Counted from the first letter of the stretch, positions 28,395 through 37,315 are shown. The stretch is DNA of 64,000 nucleotides from Ovoidimarina sp963698645 (GCA_963698645.1 CAVORP010000007.1:806001-870000), one strand, 5' to 3'. Notes: generated by a model from the letters alone, not told the origin. A program made the numbers and translations.

Positions 28395-28430
28395 GGTCGG
28401 GCCGGAAAAGCACGCGCTGGCAGAGTCGGC

Positions 28431-28459
28431 TTGCAAGATGTGTCCAGCGCCGCTATAGA
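28431..28459 (+). promoter_or_regulatory. Sigma70-type promoter for rpsA
   Basis: -35 TTGCAA (28431-28436), a 17-base spacer and -10 TATAGA (28454-28459) in the cmk-rpsA gap. A start near 28467 would give a leader of about 155 bases. GCCGCT / AGCGGC (28449-28476) could form a hairpin at the start of the transcript. The leader might serve S1 autoregulation, as in E. coli; not shown here. Confidence 0.65.
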
Positions 28460-28623
28460 CCGCGCGTCGAAGCGGCGGTGACAGTCGTAGGGCAAGGGCT
28501 GTAGCAGGGTCGGTGACAACCGGCCCTTATTGTTTTTGCCGATGTCGCCGTCACAGGACCAACCCCAAGACCGGCGGAGACAACCGCGCGGCCAGTAAAA
28601 CGCCAAAAGGATACGAAACACGC

Positions 28624-30300
28624 ATGTGCGCTAAAGCAACGATGGAGGAATTCGAAGCCCTCCTGAACGAAAGCTTCGAAATGGACACGCCCGACGAGGG
28701 CTCTGTTGTCAAAGGCAAGGTCATCGCGATCGAAGCGGGACAGGCCATCATCGATGTCGGCTACAAGATGGAAGGCCGCGTCGATCTGAAAGAATTCGCA
28801 AATCCGGGTGAAGCGCCCGAAATCGCGGTGGGTGACGAGGTCGAGGTGTATCTTGACCGTGTCGAGAATACCCGTGGCGAGGCATCGATCAGCCGTGACA
28901 AGGCACGCCGCGAGGAAGCCTGGGACCGTCTTGAAAAGGCCTATGCCGACGAGGCGCGCGTCGAAGGCGCGATCTTTGGTCGGGTCAAGGGTGGCTTTAC
29001 CGTCGATCTGGGTGGCGCCGTGGCGTTCCTGCCCGGCTCGCAGGTGGACGTGCGCCCCGTGCGCGATGCAGGCCCGCTCATGGGTCTGAAGCAGCCGTTC
29101 CAGATTCTGAAAATGGACCGTCGCCGTGGCAACATCGTCGTCTCGCGCCGTGCGATCCTTGAAGAGAGCCGCGCCGAACAGCGCGCCGAGGTCATCGGCA
29201 ATCTGACCGAAGGTCAGGCCGTGGACGGTGTGGTCAAGAACATCACCGAATACGGTGCGTTCGTCGATCTTGGCGGTGTTGACGGGCTTCTGCACGTCAC
29301 CGACATGGCATGGCGCCGCGTCAACCATCCTTCGGAGATTTTGGCGATTGGCGAGACCGTCAAGGTTCAGGTCATCAAGATCAACAAGGAAACGCATCGT
29401 ATCAGCCTTGGCATGAAGCAGCTTCAGGAAGATCCCTGGGATGCTGTCGAGGCACGGTTCGCGCTGGGTTCGGTCCACAAGGGCCGCGTGACCAATATCA
29501 CCGATTACGGTGCGTTCGTCGAATTGGAAGCCGGCGTCGAGGGCCTGGTCCATGTCTCGGAGATGAGCTGGACCAAGAAGAACGTGCATCCTGGCAAGAT
29601 CGTATCGACCAGCCAGGAAGTCGATGTGATGGTTCTGGAAATCGATACGGCCAAGCGCCGTGTTTCGCTGGGTCTCAAGCAGACGCAGCGCAACCCGTGG
29701 GAGGTGTTTGCCGAAACCCATCCCGAGGGCACGCAGGTCGAAGGCGAGGTCAAGAACATCACCGAGTTCGGTCTGTTCATTGGTCTCGAGAACGACATCG
29801 ACGGTATGGTGCACCTGTCCGACCTGAGCTGGGATCAGCGCGGGGAAGATGCGATCCAGAACTACCGCAAGGGCGATATGGTTACGGCCGTCGTCACCGA
29901 GGTGGATGTCGAGAAGGAGCGCATCTCGCTTTCCGTCAAGGCTCTGGATGACAGCTTTACCGGGGCGACCGAAGGCGTTGCACGCGGGTCGATCATCACC
30001 GTCGAGGTGACGTCGATCGAAGATGGCGGGATCGAAGTGGAATATGAGGGCGCAAAATCCTTCATCCGCCGTTCGGACCTGTCGCGCGACCGTGCCGAGC
30101 AGCGCCCCGAGCGCTTCCAGGTTGGTGACAAGCTTGACGTGCGTGTGACCAATGTCGATCAGAAGACCCGCCGTCTGGGTCTGTCGATCAAGGCCCGTGA
30201 GATCGCCGAAGAGAAGGAGGCCGTGCAGCAGTATGGTTCGTCCGACTCGGGTGCGTCGCTGGGTGACATTCTTGGCGCGGCCCTGAAGGGCGACGAGTGA
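28624..30300 (+). CDS. rpsA: 30S ribosomal protein S1
   Basis: mRNA-binding ribosomal protein with six S1 (OB-fold) repeats spread over 558 residues: roughly 24-88, 107-170, 192-260, 277-347, 364-434 and 451-520. Recurrent GxVKNITEYGAFVDL-type signatures are visible. ATG 28624 (MCAKATMEEFEALLNESFE) fits the alphaproteobacterial N-terminus; in-frame codons upstream to 28513 lack homology. Acidic, codon-optimised and free of indels. Followed by a strong terminator. Confidence 0.97.
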   Translation: MCAKATMEEFEALLNESFEMDTPDEGSVVKGKVIAIEAGQAIIDVGYKMEGRVDLKEFANPGEAPEIAVGDEVEVYLDRVENTRGEASISRDKARREEAWDRLEKAYADEARVEGAIFGRVKGGFTVDLGGAVAFLPGSQVDVRPVRDAGPLMGLKQPFQILKMDRRRGNIVVSRRAILEESRAEQRAEVIGNLTEGQAVDGVVKNITEYGAFVDLGGVDGLLHVTDMAWRRVNHPSEILAIGETVKVQVIKINKETHRISLGMKQLQEDPWDAVEARFALGSVHKGRVTNITDYGAFVELEAGVEGLVHVSEMSWTKKNVHPGKIVSTSQEVDVMVLEIDTAKRRVSLGLKQTQRNPWEVFAETHPEGTQVEGEVKNITEFGLFIGLENDIDGMVHLSDLSWDQRGEDAIQNYRKGDMVTAVVTEVDVEKERISLSVKALDDSFTGATEGVARGSIITVEVTSIEDGGIEVEYEGAKSFIRRSDLSRDRAEQRPERFQVGDKLDVRVTNVDQKTRRLGLSIKAREIAEEKEAVQQYGSSDSGASLGDILGAALKGDE

Positions 30301-30323
30301 TCCCAGTCGATGTGACTGATGGA

Positions 30324-30349
30324 ACGGCCCCTTCGGGGGCCGTTTTTTT
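30324..30349 (+). terminator. Rho-independent terminator after rpsA
   Basis: Stem ACGGCCCC / GGGGCCGT with a short TTCG-type loop followed by seven T residues. It lies 23 bases after the rpsA stop. Confidence 0.95.
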
Positions 30350-30583
30350 ATGCCCGAATCATTGGGCGCGGGCTGCAGCGCAGCATTGCGGTTCAAATGC
30401 ACCTTGGCTGTGAAAGCAGGCCGACTGACACCGAAAGTAGACAAGGAATCGCGTTTTTCGCCCCGTTTTCAGGAGCATGGGCGCGATCAGTCGGTTTCGC
30501 GATTGGGATTTCCGTTTTATAGTCGGCGCGATCGCTTGCGGGATTCAACCCGCGCGGCACCTGCAAGACGGGGGAGGGTTCTG

Positions 30584-30865
30584 ATGATACGTTCCGAACT
30601 GATTCAGAAAATTGCCGATGAGAATCCTCATCTGTATCAGCGAGACGTGGAGCGGATCGTGAATACGATTTTCGAAGAGATCATTTCCGCCATGGCATCG
30701 GGTGACCGGGTCGAGCTGCGCGGTTTCGGTGCGTTTTCCGTCAAGAAGCGGGATGGTCGGATCGGACGCAACCCGCGGACGGGCGAGTCCGTCGAAGTCG
30801 AGGAAAAGCACGTTCCGTTCTTCAAGACCGGGAAGCTCTTGCGCGACCGGCTGAACGGCAAGTAA
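30584..30865 (+). CDS. ihfB: Integration host factor subunit beta
   Basis: DNA-bending histone-like protein, 93 residues (MIRSELIQKIADENPHLY...). The beta-arm segment GRNPRTGESVEVEEKHVPFF contains the intercalating proline. ATG 30584 follows GGGGGAGGG. Upstream, 30351-30583 is a 233-base gap with a possible -10 (TATAGT at 30518-30523) but no convincing -35. Followed closely by lapA, trpF and trpB. Confidence 0.96.
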   Translation: MIRSELIQKIADENPHLYQRDVERIVNTIFEEIISAMASGDRVELRGFGAFSVKKRDGRIGRNPRTGESVEVEEKHVPFFKTGKLLRDRLNGK

Positions 30866-30875
30866 ACTCTTTCTC

Positions 30876-31236
30876 ATGCGCTATGTTCGTTATGCATTCT
30901 GGGCGATTCTCGGGATCGGCCTGCTTACCACCGCGCTGGCAAATCGCCAGCAGGTGACGTTGAACCTTGTTGCCGGATGAACTGGCGACATTTCTTGGCT
31001 GGTCCTATTCGCTGACCCTGCCACTGTTCCTGATCATATTCGCCGGGATCGTCGCGGGATTGCTGATCGGGTTCGTCTGGGAATGGTTGCGCGAGTACAA
31101 GCACCGCGCGCAGGCCAGCCAGGAACGTCGCGAGCGCCAGCGGCTTCAGCGCGAGATGGAAAAGCTAAAGGCGCCTGAGCCCGGCAGCGGCGACGACATT
31201 CTGGCGATACTGGACGAGAGCCAAACCGCGCGGTGA
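30876..31236 (+). CDS. lapA: LapA-family (DUF1049) membrane protein (frameshifted)
   Basis: Two-helix inner-membrane protein of the LapA/DUF1049 family, linked in E. coli to lipopolysaccharide assembly control. Helix 1 is in MRYVRYAFWAILGIGLLTT and helix 2 in LTLPLFLIIFAGIVAGLLIGF. A basic coiled-coil tail (ASQERRERQRLQREMEKLK) follows. An extra G at 30969 breaks the frame at VTLNL-LPDELATFLGW. Corrected length is about 119 residues. No LapB/YciM gene adjoins; the usual alphaproteobacterial neighbours (ihfB, trpF) are present. Confidence 0.85.
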
Positions 31237-31251
31237 CGCAGGGGCGAAGCA

Positions 31252-31892
31252 ATGTCTGACATCAGGGTCAAGATCTGCGGGCTGACACAGCCCGCCCATG
31301 TTGCTGCGGCGGTGGCGGCGGGCGCAGGTTACGTCGGATTTGTCTTCTTTCCGAAATCGCCCCGGCATCTTGAGATCGCCGACGCCCGCGCGCTTGCGCT
31401 TGAGGTGCCGCCGGGGGTGGCCAAGGTCGCACTGATCGTCAATGCGGACGATGTGGAACTCGAGGCGCTGATCGGACCGGGTGCCCATCGACATGCTGCA
31501 GCTCCACGGCGCCGAGACGCCCGAGCGCGTGGCCCAAGTCCGGGCGCGTTTCGGCCTGCCGGTCATGAAGGCGGTGGGCGTGGCGGATGCGGATGATCTT
31601 GCGGCGCTCGATGTCTATGCGGGTGTGGCCGATCAGATTCTCGTGGATGCGAAACCGCCGAAGGGGGCGGACTTGCCCGGCGGGAACGGGCTGGCCTTCG
31701 ACTGGCGGCTCATCGCCGGACGGCGATGGCCGGTGCCGTGGATGCTGGCCGGTGGGCTTACCCCGGCAGAACGTGGCCGAGGCGATCCGCCTGACCGGCG
31801 CACGGCAGGTGGATGTTTCGTCCGGCGTCGAGAGCGCGCCCGGCACGAAGGATCCCGCGCTGATCCGGGCCTTTGTCGCGGCGGCGAGATGA
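31252..31892 (+). CDS. trpF: Phosphoribosylanthranilate isomerase (two frameshifts)
   Basis: Amadori rearrangement in tryptophan synthesis. The catalytic start VKICGLTQPAH, GFVFFPKSPRH, DMLQLHGAETPE, DAKPPKGADLPGG and LAGGLTP...NVAEAI are all present but spread over three frames. A GGG run at about 31479-31481 and the G at about 31769 each appear to be one base too long. Corrected length is 212 residues, normal. Upstream of trpB with a 75-base gap. Confidence 0.92.
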
Positions 31893-31967
31893 CCGTCAGT
31901 TTCGCCGGGCCGGGTTTACGGCCTCGCGAATAGGCTTTAAACGCGTCCTGTTCCGAGGGAGTGCACG

Positions 31968-33188
31968 ATGGCGAACGATCTTTTCAACAGCTTCATGACC
32001 GGCCCGGATGAGAAGGGCCGCTTCGGCGATTTCGGGGGCCGTTTCGTGTCGGAAACTCTGATGCCGCTGATCCTCGATCTCGAGGCGCAGTATGAGCACG
32101 CCAAGACCGACCAGTCCTTCTGGGACGAGATGGATTTCCTTTGGAAGCACTATGTCGGCCGACCCGAGCCCGCTTTACTTTGCCGAACGCCTGACCGAGC
32201 ATCTTGGCGGCGCCAAGGTGTACATGAAGCGCGACGAGCTTAACCACACCGGCGCGCACAAGATCAACAACGTGCTGGGGCAGATCATTCTCGCGCGTCG
32301 CATGGGCAAGACGCGCATCATCGCGGAGACCGGCGCCGGTCAGCATGGGGTCGCAACGGCAACGGTCTGTGCCAAGTTCGGACTGAAATGCGTGGTCTAC
32401 ATGGGCGCGCATGACGTCGAGCGTCAGGCGCCGAACGTGTTTCGCATGCAGCTTTTGGGGGCCGAGGTCGTTCCGGTGACAAGCGGTCGCGGACGTTGAA
32501 GGATGCGATGAACGACGCGCTGCGCGACTGGGTGACGAATGTGCGCGACACGTTCTATTGCATCGGCACGGTTGCGGGGCCGCATCCGTATCCGGCCATG
32601 GTTCGCGATTTTCAGGCGATCATCGGCAAGGAGACCAAGGAACAGATGATGGAGGCCGAGGGCCGTCTGCCCGACACGGTCATTGCGGCGATCGGCGGCG
32701 GGTCGAATGCCATGGGGCTTTTCTATCCGTTCCTTGACGACAAGGAAGTGGGGATCATCGGCGTAGAGGCTGGGGGCAAGGGTGTGAATGCGAAGATGGA
32801 GCATTGCGCGTCGCTGACCGGTGGTCGCCCGGGCGTGTTGCATGGCAACCGGACCTATCTGCTTCAGGATGACGACGGTCAGATTCTGGAAGGGTTCTCG
32901 ATTTCCGCCGGTCTCGATTATCCCGGCATCGGGCCGGAGCATGCATGGCTTCATGAAATCGGTCGGGCGCAATACGTGGCGATCACCGATGCCGAAGCGC
33001 TTGAGGCGTTCCAGCTTTGCTGCGAGATGGAGGGGATCATCCCCGCGCTCGAGCCCAGCCACGCGCTTGCCCATGTTATGAAGATCGCGCCGACGCTTCC
33101 GGCCGATCACATCATCTGCATGAACATGTGCGGGCGGGGCGACAAGGATATCTTCACCGTCGCGAAGGCCCTTGGCTTTGATATGTAG
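31968..33188 (+). CDS. trpB: Tryptophan synthase beta subunit (two frameshifts)
   Basis: PLP enzyme condensing indole and serine. MANDLFNSFMTGPDEKGRFG starts the protein, and the PLP lysine lies in HTGAHKINN. Further motifs are AETGAGQHGVATA, the phosphate loop GGGSNAMG and SAGLDYPGIGPEH. A C3 run near 32166 has one base too many (GRPSPLYFAERL expected), and one A is missing near 32490 (TSGRGTLKDAMN expected). The two compensate, giving 406 residues. trpA is not adjacent. An essential biosynthetic gene with two compensating indels argues for base-call errors. Confidence 0.95.
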
Positions 33189-33564
33189 GTGTGAAAGCCC
33201 GCATAAACCGCAGTTTATGCCGATTGCCCCCAGGTTTGTGGCGTTCGGGCCAAATTCGGTGTCATATCTTCCGAATGCAGCGACGTGTGAACCACGGGAC
33301 TGCGATTTGGGGGCGGACGCCGATGTGCCGGGCCGGAGAAACGCAAGCAATTGTGCCAGATCGGGCATTCCGGGTTCAAACGATCGAAGTCGACGGAGGG
33401 CCCGAACGAAATGGGCGGCATTGGAGTGTCGGTGAAAGGGGTGACGAGATTGGGAACCTGTATTCCATTTCAGCCCGGATGGTAGGATCCAACGGGCCAT
33501 GACTGATTCAAGGCCAAGTGGCCGGAAATGGACTTGCGGTGTCCAGTATCGCTTTGGTGACATC
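33189..33564. other. Gene-free 376-base spacer after trpB
   Basis: No convincing coding region. A perfect inverted repeat, GCATAAAC / GTTTATGC with a CGCA loop (33201-33220), lies 12 bases after trpB and may act as a transcript-end hairpin, though no T-tract follows. The remainder has no clear promoter or repeat that I can support; the ribosome site for the next gene is weak (GGTGA). Confidence 0.5.
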
Positions 33565-34009
33565 ATGATACGGAAGACTTGCAATCGTCGGGATCGTGCT
33601 GACGGCGGGCCTCGGAAGCCCGGCGGCGGCGCAATCCGTTGAACAGAGAATTGTCGATGCCCTCGTGCGGCAGGGTTATTCCAGCATTTCCGTCGGCGGA
33701 ACCCTGCTGGGTCGCGGCCTGATCCGTGCCGAGAATGGCGATGGTCGACGCGAGATCGTCTTTAACCGCCAGAATGGAGTCATCCTTCGGGATTATTTTC
33801 TTCTCCGGAACGAGGATGAGGACCGGGGACTTCTCGACTTCCTGAACGGGAGCGGAAGCTCCGGCAGGGACGATGACGATGATGACGACGACGATGATGA
33901 TGACGACGACGACGACGATGATGATAACGACGACGAAAACGACGACGAAAGACGACGACGAAAGCGGCGGAAACAGCGGAAAGGGCGGCGGCGACGAGAT
34001 GATGACTAA
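33565..34009 (+). CDS. Secreted Asp-rich low-complexity protein (frameshifted)
   Basis: Unknown exported protein. With an extra A at 33577 removed, the N-terminus reads MIRK-LAIVGIVLTAGLGSPAAA, a signal peptide before QSVEQRIVDALVRQGYSS. A small folded region (SVGGTLLGRGLIRAENGDG...NGVILRDYF) precedes a run of 19 Asp codons (33868-33925) in GAC/GAT repeats. As given, the tail turns Arg/Lys-rich; an extra A near 33950 and a lost base near 34000 would instead give DESGGNSGKGGG and Asp, which I think likelier. About 147 residues. The tail could bind calcium or other cations (inference). Confidence 0.7.
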
Positions 34010-34044
34010 CGCCGGTGCGCGCAGGCTGCGGCCGTCATTGGATC

Positions 34045-34534
34045 ATGACGGGGATGAAGGGGCGCCTTGTCATTGGCGGCGTCTTGGCCGTTCAGGTCTT
34101 GTGCGCCTTCTTCTTTGTCTCGCAAATTCTGGTGTTCGGTTCTGGGTCTTCCATTCGCGCCGATCGACTGGCAGCTCTACGAGTTGATCGAAATCGGCGC
34201 TGCCGTCGGGTTGGTGCTCGGGGTCATCATGGGCGCGTTCGAATTGCGCAATGCGCGGCGGCGCACCATGCGTGCAGAATTGGCCCTGCGCGCCGCATCG
34301 GGCGCATTCATGGAAGTGCTGGAAGAGCGGTTCACCGAATGGGGACTGACCCCGGCGGAGCGAGACGTTGCCCTGTTTGCGATCAAGGGCATGTCGACAC
34401 AGGAAATCGCGGTGCTGCGGAGCACGTCGGAAGGGACGGTCAAGGCGCAGACCAATGCGATCTATCGGAAGGCCGATGTTTCCGGAAGGCCGCAGCTTTT
34501 GAGCCTGTTCATCGATGAGCTGATGGTCGATTAG
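34045..34534 (+). CDS. Membrane-tethered LuxR-type helix-turn-helix protein (frameshifted)
   Basis: After removing one G at about 34138 the 162-residue product reads MTGMKGRLVIGGVLAVQVLCA..., with two membrane helices (about 7-31 and within ELIEIGAAVGLVLGVIMG). A basic linker follows, then a C-terminal GerE/LuxR-type HTH (LTPAERDVALFAIKGMSTQE, GTVKAQTNAIYRKADVSGR). No receiver, PAS or autoinducer domain is visible. It starts 36 bases after the Asp-rich protein, so the two may be cotranscribed. It may regulate while membrane-bound, like ToxR-type proteins (inference). The 3' end overlaps the convergent DUF2237 gene. Confidence 0.75.
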
Positions 34535-34908
34535 TTGTCGCGCTGCGCGTGTTGCATGAGCACTTCGAGCGGCACGATGTCGAGTGCACGCCGGTGGGTT
34601 GCGCCGAGGCGGACCCGGGGTGCGGCACTTTCTTCGGCTGCCTGAAGAAAGCGGCCGGCGCAGAGGCACCACTGGTCGCCGGGTTTCAGGCCGGGAAAGC
34701 GGTATTCAGGTCGCGGTGTCGAGAGGTCGTTGCCGATGTATTTCGAGAAGGCAAGGAACTCTGCGGTCATGATGGCGCAGACCGTATGGCTTCCCTGATC
34801 CTGCGTGCAGGTGTTGCAAGCGCCGTCGCGGAAGAACCCCGTCATCGGATCGGAGGAGCAGGTTTCGAGTTTTTCGCCCAGAACGTTGATCGGTTCGTCG
34901 GGTATCAT
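34531..34908 (-). CDS. DUF2237 family protein
   Basis: 125-residue soluble protein, MIPDEPINVLGEKLETCSSD..., containing the family's conserved blocks DPMTGFFRDGACNT, GSHTVCAIMTAEFL, GNDLSTPRPEYRFPGL and GDQWCLCAGRF, with several conserved Cys and His. ATG 34908 follows GAGGA. The biochemical role of the family is unknown to me. Intact. The 145 bases between it and pth hold no feature I can name. Confidence 0.88.
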   Translation of the reverse strand: MIPDEPINVLGEKLETCSSDPMTGFFRDGACNTCTQDQGSHTVCAIMTAEFLAFSKYIGNDLSTPRPEYRFPGLKPGDQWCLCAGRFLQAAEESAAPRVRLGATHRRALDIVPLEVLMQHAQRDN

Positions 34909-35053
34909 CGGAGATCCTCTGGCAGTTGCGCGTAATCCCATTGGACCCATCGCCCGTGGTAATCGGCGCAATTGCCACTTAGCATGGTCCGAGCTGGCCA
35001 GGTTCGCAAGCCGGGTGCGCAAGCCGGATTCCCGAAGACCTCGCGCCGGTTTA

Positions 35054-35764
35054 TCATCGGAATTTATCCACCAGCCTTTGAAGGGTCGAGCGGGAGTCTG
35101 CGCGGCCTCGGGCGTTTCGGCGGGCGTTTCGGGTTTCGAGGTCGGGGTCGGTTCCGGCGTGCTTTCGCCCTGAGGCCGGGATTTCGATGAGCGGGGCGGG
35201 CTCAGCCGCAGTGAGACGGCGTTCATGAAACGCCCGGTATCGCCCGTGGCCAAGGCAGCGGCGCCATCCGAGATGCCGCGCAGCATGTCGTCAAGCCACT
35301 CCTGATCGGACTTTGCGAAATCCTTGAGCACATAATGGGGCACGGCATCCTTGTGACCCGGATGGCCGCACTCCCATGCGGACCCTGAGATAGGCGTCGC
35401 CGATATGCGCGTGGAGGGATCGCAGGCCGTTATGGCCGGCATGACCGCCTCCGGCCTTCGTCTTGAGCTTGCCCGGAGCAAGGTCGATCTCGTCATGGAA
35501 CACGACGATTTGGGAGGGGTCGAGTTTGTAGAACCGCAACGCCTCGCCGACCGATTGACCCGACAGGTTCATGAAGGTTTCCGGTTTCAGCAGGACGACC
35601 TTTTCGGACCCCAGCCTGCCTTCGCAGATCTGCCCCTGAAATTTGCTGCGCCATGGCCCGAAGCCATGGTCGGCCGCGATCCGATCCATGGCCATGAAGC
35701 CGATATTGTGGCGGTTGCCCGCATATTTCGCCCCGGGATTTCCGAGGCCGATGAAGAGGCGCAT
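35054..35764 (-). CDS. pth: Peptidyl-tRNA hydrolase with Pro/Thr/Glu-rich tail (two frameshifts)
   Basis: Releases tRNA from peptidyl-tRNA. ATG 35764 begins MRLFIGLGNPGAKYAGNRHN with the catalytic His, then KPETFMNLSGQSV, HDEIDLAPGKLKTKAGGG and GHNGLRSLHAHIG. An extra base at 35368 and a missing A near 35078 split the frame. Corrected length is 236 residues. Beyond the roughly 190-residue catalytic domain lies a low-complexity tail (ESTPEPTPTSKPETPAETPE) ending LVDKFR. Such tails occur in other alphaproteobacteria; function unknown. An essential enzyme, so the indels are probably errors. Confidence 0.93.
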
Positions 35765-35833
35765 GTCTTTCGTCCGCTGATTGCTGCGGTGTTGATGCAC
35801 CAGCAGGGTCGGATTTTCCAGTCGGTTCCGGTG

Positions 35834-36541
35834 CTATCCGTGCCGTTCGTCGCAATCCGCGCCCGGCGGAACCTCGCGCGCATAGAAATCGCGCAGACCC
35901 TTGCCGCGTTCCGGGCGAAACGTGCCGTCCGGGGTGATCGTGGAGATCCGGTCGAGCCGAAACATGCGGAAATCATCACGCAGTTCGCACCAGCCCACCA
36001 AGGTCCAGACCTTGCCCCAGAACCACAATCCCAAGGGCCGCACGGGGCGTTCTGTCGGTGTTCCGGAGGCATCGGCATAGGCAAGCTTCAGTCGTGTCCG
36101 CCGATCCACGGCCTGTTCGATCTGGTCGATCCGGACGCGCGTGGCATTGTCGAGGTCGCGCATCTGGAGCGCGTGAACCTGAATACTGCGGGCCCGGTTG
36201 CGTGCGGCATCGGGGAGAACCGCGTCGATCTTGACCAGCGCCTCCTCTGCGGCGCGGGCCATGTCCAGCCCGCCCCATGCGCGGATCATCCGCGCGCCGG
36301 CGACGAGTGCCACGATCTCGTCGCGCGAAAACATCAGGGGCGGGAGATCGAAGCCTTCGCGCATCACGTAGCCAAGGCCCGCCTCGCCTTCGACCGGCAC
36401 GCCGGAGCCGATCAGATCGGCCACGTCGCGGTAGATCGTGCGCTCGGAGACTTCGAGCGTTTCGGCCAGTTGCCGCGCGGTGACCAACCGCCCGCCCCGA
36501 AGGTGCTGAACAATCCGGAACAGGCGGTCGGCGCGGCGCAT
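35834..36541 (-). CDS. YafY-type transcriptional regulator (HTH plus WYL domain)
   Basis: 235 residues. The N-terminal DeoR-like HTH is LVTARQLAETLEVSERTIYRD; the C-terminal WYL domain (about 135-205) contains LGLWFWGKVWTLVGWCELR. WYL proteins usually sense ligands such as nucleic-acid fragments. The gene follows the VOC gene by 3 bases and is presumably cotranscribed. The palindromes at 36962-36994 upstream of the pair are plausible operators. Confidence 0.88.
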   Translation of the reverse strand: MRRADRLFRIVQHLRGGRLVTARQLAETLEVSERTIYRDVADLIGSGVPVEGEAGLGYVMREGFDLPPLMFSRDEIVALVAGARMIRAWGGLDMARAAEEALVKIDAVLPDAARNRARSIQVHALQMRDLDNATRVRIDQIEQAVDRRTRLKLAYADASGTPTERPVRPLGLWFWGKVWTLVGWCELRDDFRMFRLDRISTITPDGTFRPERGKGLRDFYAREVPPGADCDERHG

Positions 36542-36544
36542 GCT

Positions 36545-36913
36545 CTATTGCTCTTTCGGTTCGAAGAGCCCGATCGAGTTGCCGTCGGGATCGGACGCAT
36601 AGAGGAAGCGGCCATAGGGGATTTCCACCGGCTCGCCCTTGATGGCGCCGCCCGCAGCCCAGCACCGGTCTGCTGCATCCTCGAGCTTATCCGGCACCGC
36701 GAGGTGCACGGTGGGGCCGTTTCCGTTGGCAGGTTTACCCGGGTAGAGGTGACCGCCGATGGCCTCCATATCGCCGCCGAAGACGGCCATGGGATTCGGT
36801 CCCGAGGAGGTGTCGACCGTCATCTTCCAGCCGAAGACGCGGTTATAGAAGCCTACGGCGCGGTCCATGTCGGTGACAGGGACTTCGCTCCAGACGAGAA
36901 TCGGGTTGGTCAT
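36545..36913 (-). CDS. VOC-family (glyoxalase/bleomycin-resistance fold) protein
   Basis: 122-residue protein, MTNPILVWSEVPVTDMDRAV..., with the beta-alpha-beta-beta-beta fold signature: RAVGFYNRVFGWKM and ASDPDGNSIGLFEPKEQ. His and Glu candidates for a metal site are present but not resolvable. Immediately upstream of the WYL regulator, so it is likely the regulator's partner or target. Substrate unknown. Confidence 0.87.
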   Translation of the reverse strand: MTNPILVWSEVPVTDMDRAVGFYNRVFGWKMTVDTSSGPNPMAVFGGDMEAIGGHLYPGKPANGNGPTVHLAVPDKLEDAADRCWAAGGAIKGEPVEIPYGRFLYASDPDGNSIGLFEPKEQ

Positions 36914-36961
36914 GGGATTTCCTTTCGGATCAGGTTGCGATGGGATGGGTATCGCACACCC

Positions 36962-36994
36962 CTCCTGACAGCGTTGTGTCAGGAGCTGACAGCG
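36962..36994. promoter_or_regulatory. Overlapping palindromes upstream of the VOC/WYL-regulator operon
   Basis: Three CTGACA-type half-sites lie in 33 bases. CTCCTGACA (36962-36970) and TGTCAGGAG (36977-36985) form a perfect 9-bp inverted repeat. TGTCAG-GAG-CTGACA (36977-36991) is a second perfect palindrome. CTGACAGCG is directly repeated 21 bases apart (36965 and 36986), two helical turns. The block ends 49 bases before the VOC start codon, a typical operator position. Confidence 0.6.
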
Positions 36995-37076
36995 GGATCA
37001 TGATAAAAGGAAGATCGTCTTCGGGTCACCCCGAAACAGCGCCTGTCGGCGCTTTGCGTCAGGTGCTTCTTTCCGC

Positions 37077-37256
37077 CTATTTCGACAGGATGTTGTCGAG
37101 TCGTTCATATGGAGCGGTGTTCACCAATTGCTCCACCAGAACCGGTTTTGCAGGGCGGTCACGCCCGGCATGCCGGAGGCCATAGATGACGAGACCGATG
37201 CTGGCCGCGGCACCGAAGGCCGAGGCAACGCTGACGAAAAGGTTCAGTTCGAGCAT
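37077..37256 (-). CDS. Small single-helix membrane protein, unknown
   Basis: A 59-residue frame, MLELNLFVSVASAFGAAASI..., with one hydrophobic segment at about 5-25 (FVSVASAFGAAASIGLVIYG) and a charged, soluble C-terminus (RHAGRDRPAKPV...NTAPYERLDNILSK). AAAGGAG lies 8 bases before the ATG at 37256. The length, helix and ribosome site support coding despite the small size. An AGCGCC/GGCGCT hairpin (37038-37053) follows. No family recognised. Confidence 0.6.
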   Translation of the reverse strand: MLELNLFVSVASAFGAAASIGLVIYGLRHAGRDRPAKPVLVEQLVNTAPYERLDNILSK

Positions 37257-37315
37257 GAGCCAGTCTCCTTTCGATGCTCAATATAGCAACAGAGCGGCAT
37301 GAATTCCAGTCTCGT

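Noticed and set aside
28453..30444. A 663-codon open frame opposite rpsA
   Set aside because: Antisense shadow of the codon-biased S1 repeats; its repeats are just the complement of the S1 repeats.
32150..32500. Programmed ribosomal frameshifting in trpB
   Set aside because: No slippery heptamer or downstream structure is evident, the two shifts are in opposite directions, and trpB is not known to be recoded. Sequence error is simpler.
33201..33220. A true terminator after trpB
   Set aside because: The hairpin is perfect but AT-rich and lacks a T-tract, so I only describe it within the spacer.
35405..37003. A 532-codon open frame opposite pth, the WYL regulator and the VOC gene
   Set aside because: It crosses three real genes and an operator region; composition is typical of an antisense frame.
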